64,000 bases of DNA from Vanilla planifolia. Taxonomy: Eukaryota; Streptophyta; Magnoliopsida; Asparagales; Orchidaceae. The stretch's first letter is position 1. Each line of letters starts with the position of its first letter. Where the stretch lies: positions 1,279,255-1,343,254 of the forward strand of contig JAIUJO010000090.1 of the NCBI GenBank assembly GCA_023846275.1, read 5' to 3'. The position numbers and the translations under genes were made by a program. Shown one piece after another: positions 53,901 through 64,000 of the stretch. The notes under the pieces were generated by a model. It saw only the letters and a list, made by a program, of their open reading frames with translations. It was not told the DNA's origin and did not search any database.

Positions 53901-56900
53901 TATTGTAATTCATAGTATTTTCAAAAGATGTTCAATTTAAATGAAACAAATGTAGTTGTACTAGTCTCAGCAACATCTATCTAATGAATAATTCATTTGT
54001 TTATTTTTTTGGATATGTTTATTTTGTAGTATATTGCACACTTTATGAAGTCTTTCAAATTGTTTCCAAGTTAAGGATTAAGGATTTCATTCGCTATTTG
54101 TTTAATATCTTGGCTAGTCACTTTTTTGTTAATTTATCTCATTTACTTAAAGTTTTAGCTTTGATTTGGTAATTATAGATAATCACCATAAGTATCCCTC
54201 ATTTGACAATTGCATCGCTTTTATTTGGATATAATATATTGTTTTGATTTGTCTCATTTTAGGTATATTATTTATTTAATTAATACAAAAAAAAGAACTA
54301 ATTCTTATCTAACCATGTTTTGTTTTGAATTTCATAATATTTCTAGAGAAGATCAGACATAAACAAAACAAACTTTGTTTGAATCATCTTGTTGATGTCA
54401 ATCAATTTAAATATAACCTTTTCAATTCCTAAATATTTGTTTTCTATTATTTTTGCAAATTTTACAACACATTTCAATTCATAACTAACTTCATGATTGA
54501 TTGTAAGAGGTAAACTCTATTGTATGTTGGAAAAACATGATAATAATTTTTTCATTTCTTCAAATTTATTGTTTTCATTTTATTATATTATATTACTTAA
54601 ATTTACTTCACTTGAAATTTTTAAAAATATTTTCTTAATTTGAAAGTAGCAATGGTCTGTTATTTGTGTTTATTTCATTTTGTAATTTGAAGTAACTTAA
54701 GATGATGTCCCATGTAGACAAAACAAACCGTACTGGCTCATCTTAATGATGTCAATCCAATCAAATAATTATTTTTATATTATTAAATGTTTTTATTATT
54801 TATGATTTTAGCATTATTTTTGAGATATTTTGATTTATATCATATTTGATGATCAAGATTCTCACGATTGAATTATATTATATTTTTGAATGCAATTTTT
54901 CATTACAATTAAGCAAATTGTTTTAAAATGTTTTGCTTTGATTTTGTTCTACTACTTTCAATATCTAATTTTACTATCCTATGACTTTTACGTTACTTTG
55001 ATTTAACCATATACATTATTTTAACTTATTTGATTTAAACTTTAATATATTGTTAATTATTTGTAAAATAATAATTTATTTTTTTAGCTTTATTAACTTT
55101 TGTAGTTTGTAGTATTCCAATATGAGCTGCAATCAAAATGAAAGAAAAAAATTGTTGGCTCAACCTGAATACCCTTATAGAAGCACATTTTTTTTATTGT
55201 TTTTAAATATTTTATTTTCTTAGGGTTTTGAATGCTTTGTGAGATAGGTTAACTTATAGCTAAATTAATGATTGAGAATCATAAACTCTATCTCCTTAAT
55301 ATCTAATAATTTAACATTCTTATAAAATTTATTTCTTTTCTTCAAAATTTTCACTTTGATTTGGTTATGCTACTATGATTCTAAAAACTTTTCTGATGTG
55401 ATAATTATATCAAATTTGTTTTATTATATTTCATTGCTTTAAATTGACTCATTTTATCTTCGAAATATGTGTAGCAATTACAAATAAAAAAAATATTATT
55501 ATATATGTTTATTTCTTTTGGTAATTCATAATTTTTTAAAAAATATTTGGTTTAGATTAAATAAATGTTATTAGTCATGTGTTAACAAACTCTATCAAAT
55601 TGAAACCTAATTTTTGTAATTTGAAATATATTTTCAATTGTTTTTGGCATGATTTAGAAAACATTTATATCCGTACCAAATTTGTTGATCGAGCATGCTA
55701 CACTCGATTACCATATTATCTTTGAATGAAAATTTTTGTAATAATTTATCATTTTTTTAATTTTTTGCATATATTTGGCAATATTGCTATGTGACTCCAA
55801 ATCTCTTCACTTGTAACAATTTGATCTCTTTTGATTGGTTATATTACATTATTTAAATATATCTCATTTCTATTTTAAAATATATTTACTTAATATGAAT
55901 GAAATAAAGTATTTTTATTTAAACTCATTTATTTTAGTAATTTGTAGGAATTGAAAACAAGATCAAATCAAGATGAAAAAACTTTGTTAGACTTTAAAAG
56001 AAATTTAAATACATTATTTTCAAGGGTTTTAGAATACTTTAAAAGAAATTTTGTTTTGTGACTAATTTTATAATTGAAGATATTATATTTACATTTGTTA
56101 CTATCTTCAAGTGCAACTTTCCAATACATTGTACACATTTTTTCAATTATTTTTTGCATGATTTGGTTATTTTATCATTGAAATCTTAAAGCCCACTCCT
56201 ATGGCCTTAAAATCATATTGACTTGGTTATATTTTGTTGCTTTACTTTATCTCTTTTCTATATTAGTGTAAATTTTCTTAAAATTAAAATATCATAATTT
56301 ATTATTACTTACACTTATTTTGTAATTAAAAATGAGGTTTAATTGAGAGGAGAAATTTTAGTGGAATCTTCCTAATTGGCTCTATCCTATTAAATATTTT
56401 AATTTAAATTTCAAATAAAATTTGTCTCATTTCAACGTATTGTTTTTAATTTTGTCATATTTCTATGATTGTGTCGATTTCTCTCATCACATGACCTTAC
56501 CATTACTTTTGAATGGTTATATTATAAACTTTTAGATTAACTTGTTTTAGCTTTCATATATATTTACTTAATACTAAAATAATAATTTAGTCTTTTATTT
56601 TAAATTATTTTTGTAGTTCACAATTATTTAAAAATGGTCTATCAGAAATAAAACAAACACATTAAACTCATGTTGAATTTGATAGTAATTTGATGATTGA
56701 GGATGTTACACTCGATCCCTTTAGTTTCTTGAAATACATATTTCTCAAATAATTTATCTTTTTTGTTAAATTTTTAACATGAAATTGTTATATTTCTATG
56801 TGTCATATAAATTATTTCTTTTTGGTTTGTTTATATTACATTATTCTAATTTAACTCTCTTTAGATTTAATATATGTTTACATAGTACTAAAATAATAAT

Positions 56901-59640
56901 TTTTTTATTTTTAATGTTATTTATTTTATAATTAAGAATAATACAAAATAAAGACTAACTGAGAAGAAACAAATGTCACTGGTTTTAACTTAACTAGCCT
57001 TATAAGTTAATTATTCCATCTTTTTCATTTTAAAAAAACTTTTTTCTAGGATTGTTTTTTCAAGTGATTTCAAACATACCTAATATGCTGGCCAAGAATA
57101 ATACACACAATCTCATTAGCCTATTGAATTTATCTTTCCCTCACAAATCTAAATGTCCTCTCATGTTTCATTTACATGGTCTATATTTACAATCAATCTT
57201 AGAATTGTATAATTTATCTCATTTCTTAAAATATTTCAATTTTATTTAGTTTTATTGTCATGAAACTGTAATTTTGCTCTAATGTGACATTGGCATCACT
57301 TCAATTTAGTCCTATTATGTTATCAAAATTTATCTTATTTTAATATTAATATGTATCAACTTAATATTATAATAATAATTTATATCTTTTTATACTTATT
57401 TGTTATGATATTTATAGAAATTTCAAACAATGTACATTAGAGATGAAGCGAATGTTGTTGGGCTCATCTTAACCTGCTTATGAAATCATAAATTATTTAA
57501 ATATTTTTAAGGTCTTTTTAGAGCTTTGCCATGCTTTATTTGATAATGATGTTCCTAGATCTCTTAAGTATATACTTCTGATTTCTTAGAGGAATTTTTT
57601 AGAAAGGAAGAACAAGTTCTTTTTTTAATTTTACATCCCTTTAAAACTTAAAATATCCTTTAATGTGATTTTTACCATTTCCTCATTTAGTCAAAGTTCT
57701 TTTCTTCAAAATTTGATATTTCAACTCTAATATATATTTATTTAATATTAAATAAACTAATATTATTTATGTAGACGTATTTTTTAAAATTAATAGTACT
57801 TTCTTATAAGGTTTGATCTAGTTAAAAAAAACGTGATGTGACTCACCATAACAATCTTTATCTTATTAAATATTACTTTTTAAAATTTTAAGAATTTTTA
57901 ATTTCTATATATTTGGGTTATTTTGTGCGATATTTTGATTTGTACCTGATTTGGTGATCAAAGATGTTACATTTGGCAATCTATGTACAATGCATTGTAA
58001 CTTTCATGTATAAGTCATGTGATATTTTATCAAAGTTTCTTCTTTGATTTAACTATATTACTATGAAATTCTAATTCTTCTCTTCTATGATATTTATTTT
58101 ACTTTGATTTAGTTTTATTATATTTTTTGAACTTACCTACTTTTTTCTTCGAAATTTATTCATGATAATTTATTTTCTTAAATCATAGTAACTATAAATA
58201 ATGTTGAATCAAGATGAAAACAATTATCTAACATACTTGATGAGGCAGTTTTAATTAAACATTTACCATTTTATTTTACTAAAACTTTATTCAATTTTCA
58301 TCATTCTTTATATGATATTTTTTAACATAATTTAGTGATTAAGAATGTTATACTTAATCCAATTAGCATCTTATATTGCATCTTTCCTATGTGCTTTTTC
58401 ACATCTCTTCAAATTCGTTTGTTATATCACTAGTGATATTAAGTCCCCTCACATGTGACTTTTAAATAACATCATTTTTTTTATTACATTACTTCAATAT
58501 ATCTTATCTCGAGTTTAATTTATATTTTTTTAAAATATTGTAATATTAATTTATTATTATTTATACTTTTTAACTAGATAATTATTTGTAATTAGAAATG
58601 AAATGAGATGGAGAAGCAACAAACATTGTTAGACTAATAAACAATACGATAGAGATGAAACAAACATCACCAAAATCATCTTCTTAAGCTACTAAATATT
58701 AATATTGATATTTTGAAAATTTTATTATTTTTTATTTTGATAAGTTTCATGCAATATTTTGATTCATATCTCATTTGATAATTGAGTACGTTACACTAGA
58801 ACTACGTAGCATCTTAAAAAGCATATTTCTTTTAAAATTTATTTCCTTTCCTAAAATGTTTTTTTTATTTTGTTATATTAAAATGTAATTCTTTGTCTCC
58901 TCTTATGTGTCATTTCAGTATGTTGACTTGATTATATTACATTACTTGGAATTATCTCATCTCAACACTAATAAACAATTACTTTATTTTAAATAAATTT
59001 TTATTAAAATTTATGTCAATTTATTTTTCTAATTTATAGTGATTTTAAAGAGGTCTGATCTAGATGAAAACAACATCAATTAACCTCTCCAATTGAGCTC
59101 TATTAAATTAAATATTTTTATTATAAATATAAATATTTTATATTTAGTTTTTTTGCATGTTTTATTGTTATTTTGTTTTAATAATTAATGATATTGTGTT
59201 TGATCTATTTAATATCTTTAAATGTTCTAATACTACTCTAATGTAATCATTATATCACTTTAATTTTGTTATATTACATTAGAACACTTTATTTTACTTA
59301 ACCCTTAACATTTATTTGCTTAATTTCAAAAAAATATTTTACTTTTATTTATGTTTATTTACATTAGTAGTTTTGAATTGTTCATCTTGTGGATAGATCG
59401 ACCCAAAAACAATTGTCATTGGACTCATATTAAGGAACTTTACATAACTAAATTCAATGTTTGTTTTTTTTATATTTTATTTTCGACAGTTTTGGAATGT
59501 TTAACAAAATAATTTGATTTATAATTTAATTGATGATTTAATATGTTGCATTATGTGCCTCAGTATCATTACATGCCACTTTCCTATATACTTTATCACA
59601 TTTTTAATACCTCTTGCTTATATTTCAAATGTTAAAGTTA
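50951..59640 (+). repeat. Diverged ~400-bp tandem repeat array, forward block J
   Basis: Forward heads lie near 50985, 51395, 51785, 52430, 52793 (gatgaaaaagatgttatcaa), 53190, 53610, 53940, 54365, 54718, 55138 and 55970, and on to 58650, 59060 and 59405. Spacing is 330-425 bp for most. The unit near 58600-58690 carries two heads about 55 bp apart (gatggagaagcaacaaacat, then gatagagatgaaacaaacat). Plus-strand frames of 62-78 aa are T-rich unit sequence and show no domain. Confidence 0.8.
51241..51264. repeat. 6-bp tandem repeat, four perfect copies
   Basis: The hexamer gacatt occurs four times in a row. The normal unit has tgacatttacatcattttga here, so this is a slippage expansion of one unit's own sequence. 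Confidence 0.85.
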
Positions 59641-59720
59641 CTTAGAAATATCTCAAAGTTACTAAGTTTAAAAAATGAGATAAATTGAATGAGAAAGTGG
59701 GCTTCCAAGATATCAACGTT
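59580..59720. repeat. Fold-back inversion junction in the array
   Basis: The forward unit runs to tatatactttatcacattttt (about 59585-59605). After a spacer of about 60 bp the reverse of the same part begins with tttaaaaaatgagataaatt (from 59667). The reverse complement of the left arm aligns with the right arm in order: attaaaaatgtgataaa against tttaaaaaatgagataaa, then ggaaagtggcatg against gagaaagtgggctt, then gatactgag against gatatcaac. The spacer holds an imperfect direct repeat (gttacttagaaa and gttactaagttt). The turning point in the unit is close to that of the junction near 4170. Confidence 0.6.
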
Positions 59721-62700
59721 ATCAATAGTAGTGTCCTGTAATGTTAAATGTGGTGTAAATGAAAATGTCATGTGAAATATGTCAAAAAAGTAAAAAATCA
59801 TATACTTAAAAAATATTAAAGAATATTTAATATTATATAGCTCATCGAGATAAAACCAATGATAATTTTTTAGCCCTCTTTAAGACTTATTTAAAAATAA
59901 GAAATGCAAACAAAAAAATAAATCAACTTTTAATAATGGGTAAATATATATTCATGCTTAAATGAGATGTATTAAAGAATACAAAAGTTAGTGTTGCAAA
60001 GCAATATAAGCAAATCAAAGTGAATAATTTAAACAAATGACAAATTATATTATAAAGTTTAATATCAATATACTTCAGAAATCATGTGCATGATCTTTGA
60101 TTAAGCAATAAGTATAAAATTAATTTATTTTGTGAGGCCAATTGAACCTTAGTAAAATATAACGTTTATTAAAATGAAAATAAAAATTCAATGGGATATT
60201 GCTTGTTGAGATAAGTCAAGTGTCATTAATTCATCTCAAGGCAACTTAATTTTCATTTAGTTCGAATAAAAAAAAATAAAATTAATATTAAATAAATTAT
60301 TTAAACATAGGTAAATATTTATTAAAGATAAAATAAGATAAATGTAAGTAATGTAATACAACCGAACAAAAGAGATAAATTATAGGAGAAGGTTGCTTTC
60401 ATAAGTTGTAAGAAGATCAGGCATAATATTCTTAATTATAAAATTAGGTACAAATCACAATATCTTTTAAAATATGCATAAAAAAATTTAAAAAATAATT
60501 AATATTAATATTAAAATGATGAAGCTCGTCAAGAAAATTCTACTTATATTTAGTTAATCTCAGTTGAACCTTATTTTGAATTAATATTTATAAAAAAATA
60601 TATAAGAATGATTAATGTTAAATTATTAATTTAATATTACGTAAATATTAATTAATGCTAAAGTGAGATTAGTTGGAGAAATGCAATATTACACAAAAAA
60701 CTGCAATAAAAGTCTTATTCGAGTGGAATTATAGTGAGATAGTAATGTGCACAAGTTAAAACCAAATGTTTGAAAAAATAGGATAAATTATATTAGAAAG
60801 TTGCATTCAAAGATACTAAAAAGATCAATTATAATTTTCTTCATTTTGAATTAAGTAACAAATTAAAATGATACAAAAAATGAGAAGAAACCTATCATAA
60901 CAAAAAAATCTAAATATCTAAAAATGAATATTTAATCTAGATAGGAACTATTTTTATGTTATTATGAGTTACAAGAGTAAATCAACACAAATTGCAAGAA
61001 TATTATTTTTTATAATAAGTAAAGATGTATGAAAGCTAAAATTCAATAAATTGAGACAATATAATTAACCAAATAAAAGAAAAGTAAGCTCACATGCAAG
61101 TAGAATTAGAATTTCATAGTAATACAACCATATAAAAGGAAAAGCATTTGATAAATTTGATAAACTGTAATATAATATCCTTATAATACATTGTGGGTAA
61201 TGAGTGTCACATCCTCGATTGACATATCAAGCACAAAGTTAAATTTCTTAGAAAGATTGCAAAAATCATAATGCAATAAAATATTTTAACAAATAACAAT
61301 CTTGAGATATCAATGTAATTTATGTGAAATCCTGGAGTAAAACATTCTAGATCAAAAAAATTGGTATGACCCAAAATGCCTCTTAAAGCATGCCAAAACC
61401 TAGAAAAAGGAATATTTAAGAATAAAAAAATGAATATTTAACTTTATAGTGATTGTTAAAAAGAGTATGATAATGTTTTTTTCTTGTCATTTGAACTCGA
61501 CAAAAGTTTCTACCAATTATAAAACTAAAAAACCATATATTTTAATTAACTATTTTTTAATTTTTTAGTAAATATGCATTAAACTTCAAATTGTATTTAT
61601 TGAAGCAATGTAGCTAAGTTAAAGAAATTTGCCTTCCAATATACTTATAACAATAAATAACAGCATTCTCTTTAGAGAAATAAACAATGATGTGAAATAT
61701 CACCTAATTCATGTCATACCTCATTCAAATATAATTGTTAAAAAATTTTAAAAAAAATAATTTGACAAAGCTCATTAGAACGAACTCAACAATAGTTGTT
61801 TGATCTTGATATAACTGCAGTTCGAATTATTGTGAATTAGTAGAAAACAATAAGGCCAAAATAATAAAAAATTAATTTTTTTACTTATCCTAAAATGAGA
61901 TAAATTTATGCAACATAGTATTATCAAATCGAAGAGATGACAAGCTCACAAGAGAAGAGAATTAGTATTTCATAATAATATATTACAAAGAAAAACGTTT
62001 GAAAAAGTGAGAGAACTTATTTGAGAAATTTGTGTTGCAAGATAGTAATGAGATTGGTTTTGACATTCTCGATTGTCAAATCTTATATCAATTGAAATGT
62101 CCAATAATATAGGTATGAACCTTCAAAAAAATATTTAAAAGAATACAAAAATATTTACTTGGTAGAGCTCGTCAAGACTTTCCTAAAAACATTTTCTGCA
62201 TAACAATCAGAGCTCTTTGGATTTATTTTGAATTAAAAATTAAATAATAATAAATCGAAATAGTTAAAGCAATGCTTACGAAAAATAGATAAAATCACAA
62301 GTAGAAATTTAGAGTTACATAATAATTTCACAAACTCAAAATGAAAGATTTGAAGAAAATAGTATAAATTGTGTTGAGAAGTCGTATTATGAGATACTAA
62401 TGAGATTTAGTGTAGCATTTTTCAGCCATATAATCATTTACTACTAAAAAAGACTCTTTAAAATTGAAAAAATAAAATAAAATAAACTATTTAAATTCTT
62501 CAAAAAAATATTCAATTGGATATAGCACTTTTAAATGAGCCAATTAGGCTTGTTTGATCTTGATTGGACCATAATAAGAATTACTATGCATTAGCAAACC
62601 ACAAAGGCTTAGATTTTAATATTGTATTTTTAATAGTAAGTAAATATATATTAATAAAAAGATTTTATAAATTGAACAAATATAATATAGCCATGATAAA

Positions 62701-64000
62701 GCAAAGTAACGTTGAGATGAGTGGTGTAATAGATTTTGAAGGAATGATAACCAATGCAAAGGGAAAAAAATTGGATAAATTAAAAAATTAGGTATGAAAG
62801 TTGCATTCCACTATACTGAGTATATCTTGTATGACAACCTAAATAAAATATTCAATTACCAAATAAGTCAAAAAAAATGAAAAACCTTCATCAAATAAAT
62901 TATTTAAAAATTTAAAACAATGATTATCTTATTGTATAGAGCTCATCCAGATAACTATGGCAAAGTTAGTACTTTCCTATTGTGAAAAATTCTCAAATTG
63001 CTACAAATTATAGAAGTAGATAATCATAAATATTAATAAATTATAATTTTAATAATAAAAAATATATACTGAAGCATAAACAAGCTAAATTGAGCTAATT
63101 TAATATAACCAAATCAAAGCAATGCAAAAGTCACATGAGAATAAAATAAGAGTTTTATAGCAAGGTGTCAAAATCAAAGAACAAATTTTAATGAAATAAG
63201 ATAAATTGTATAAGAACTATGCATTCAATGATTTGAAAGTTCAAGTGTGACATCCTAGATCAATTAATCAAGCATGAATCGATGTTCCATATACAACACG
63301 CAAAAATTAAATTAAAAAGGTTAAGACATTTGCTTCCTCTCGAAAATACCTTATTTGCATTTATTATGAACTATTGAACTAAATAAACTAAATATTATTA
63401 AATTATTATTTTAATATTAAGTGAATATATATTGAAATTAAATTAGATATGTTGAAGGAATGTAATGTAATATAACTAATTAAAAACAACGTAAACATCA
63501 CATGAGGAATAAAGTGACATTATAATATACTTTAATAGAAGTGAAAAGTTTGAAAAAATGAGATTAATTGTATAAGAAAGTTTCTTTTCAAGAATTTAGG
63601 GGGATGGAGTGTACCACACATTATCATCAAAAACTTTATAAAATGAAATATAATGTAAAGTAACCTAAAATAATAAAAAAATTATTTAAATATACAAAAT
63701 TGAATATTTTTTTAAAGAGAACCAATTAATGCCAAACCAATGATGTTTGTTTCATCTTTATTGAAGCTCACATGGAATTAATGTGAATTACAAAACTAAA
63801 TAAGAATAAATAATAAGAAATTATTATTTGAGTATTATGTAAATATATATTAATATTTAAATTAGAGAAATTTAAAAAAATTGTGTTATAATCAAATTAA
63901 AACAATATAAAAATCAAATGGGTGGAAATTATTGTAAACAAATATTAAAAAAATCAATTTTGGAAATTAGTGTGAATCAAATTCTTTAGTAAAGCATGTA
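59641..64000 (-). repeat. Diverged ~400-bp tandem repeat array, reverse block K (runs off the window)
   Basis: Reverse anchors continue to the end: atatagctcatcgagataaa (59833), gttgagataagtcaagtgtc (60205), gatgaagctcgtcaagaaaa (60519), ttgcattcaaagatactaaa (60802), gctcacatgcaagtagaatt (61089), gctcattagaacgaactcaa (61770), gtagagctcgtcaagacttt (62162), gagctcatccagataactat (62939) and gtcacatgagaataaaataa (63130). The 75-aa plus-strand frame at 62564-62791 lies within units and has no recognised domain. Confidence 0.78.

Noticed and set aside
1-64000. Organellar or A+T-rich bacterial/protist origin
   Set aside because: Organellar DNA would show dense genes, tRNAs or rRNAs, and an A+T-rich bacterium or protist would show long coding frames. 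None are present. The LINE fossil and LTR-like motifs fit plant nuclear DNA.

Overview
This window looks like intergenic nuclear DNA of a seed plant, probably one with a very large genome. It is roughly three quarters A+T by eye. I see no convincing protein-coding gene, no tRNA or rRNA, no CRISPR array and no bacterial-style operon. The plant assignment is inference. It rests on a decayed LINE reverse transcriptase with a plant-type GGRLALIKIVLS block, on initiator-Met-tRNA primer-binding-site-like motifs typical of plant LTR retrotransposons, and on the dominance of old repeats. I cannot name the species.

Layout: about 53 of the 64 kb is one highly diverged tandem repeat family with units of about 330-425 bp (around 400 bp; perhaps 130 copies). 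I call the strand carrying gatgaaacaaa ... gagctctatc '+'. In that orientation the unit reads in order: head (gatgaaacaaa, then ggactcatctcaatgagctc), aattaaatattcattttt, ggcatgctttatgagacatt, gatgttacactcgatctcc, cttggaatgcaacttt, aatttatctcatttcttca, tttgatttggttatatta, ctctcatgtga, a second aatttatctcatttta, then atatatttacttaatatt and aattcatagtaattc. The array switches direction repeatedly: + 1-4161, - 4185-7425, + 7426-9065, - 9066-11165, + 11166-26240, + 27395-30582, + 38815-40195, - 40196-42680, + 42681-43470, - 43471-49865, + 50951-59640, - 59641-64000. Limits are approximate, by eye.

Three segments interrupt the array. (1) 26241-27394 is a decayed minus-strand LTR-retrotransposon-like piece. 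(2) 30583-38814 is a composite 8.2-kb block. It holds a tandem pair of about 2.2-kb pyrimidine-rich repeats (30583-35150), unrecognised sequence, a minus-strand LINE fossil near 37.6 kb and a third pyrimidine-rich tract (38110-38810). (3) 49866-50950 is an unrecognised single-copy segment at an orientation switch.

The most interesting structure is how the array is built. A segment of about 3.8 kb that contains an inversion junction is itself tandemly duplicated (about 5195-9079 and 9080-12840). Two other inversion junctions (about 4170 and 59640) are near-symmetrical fold-backs that turn at almost the same point of the repeat unit. Nothing here works as a gene set, so no pathway can be described. 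All longer open frames are side effects of A+T or pyrimidine bias.
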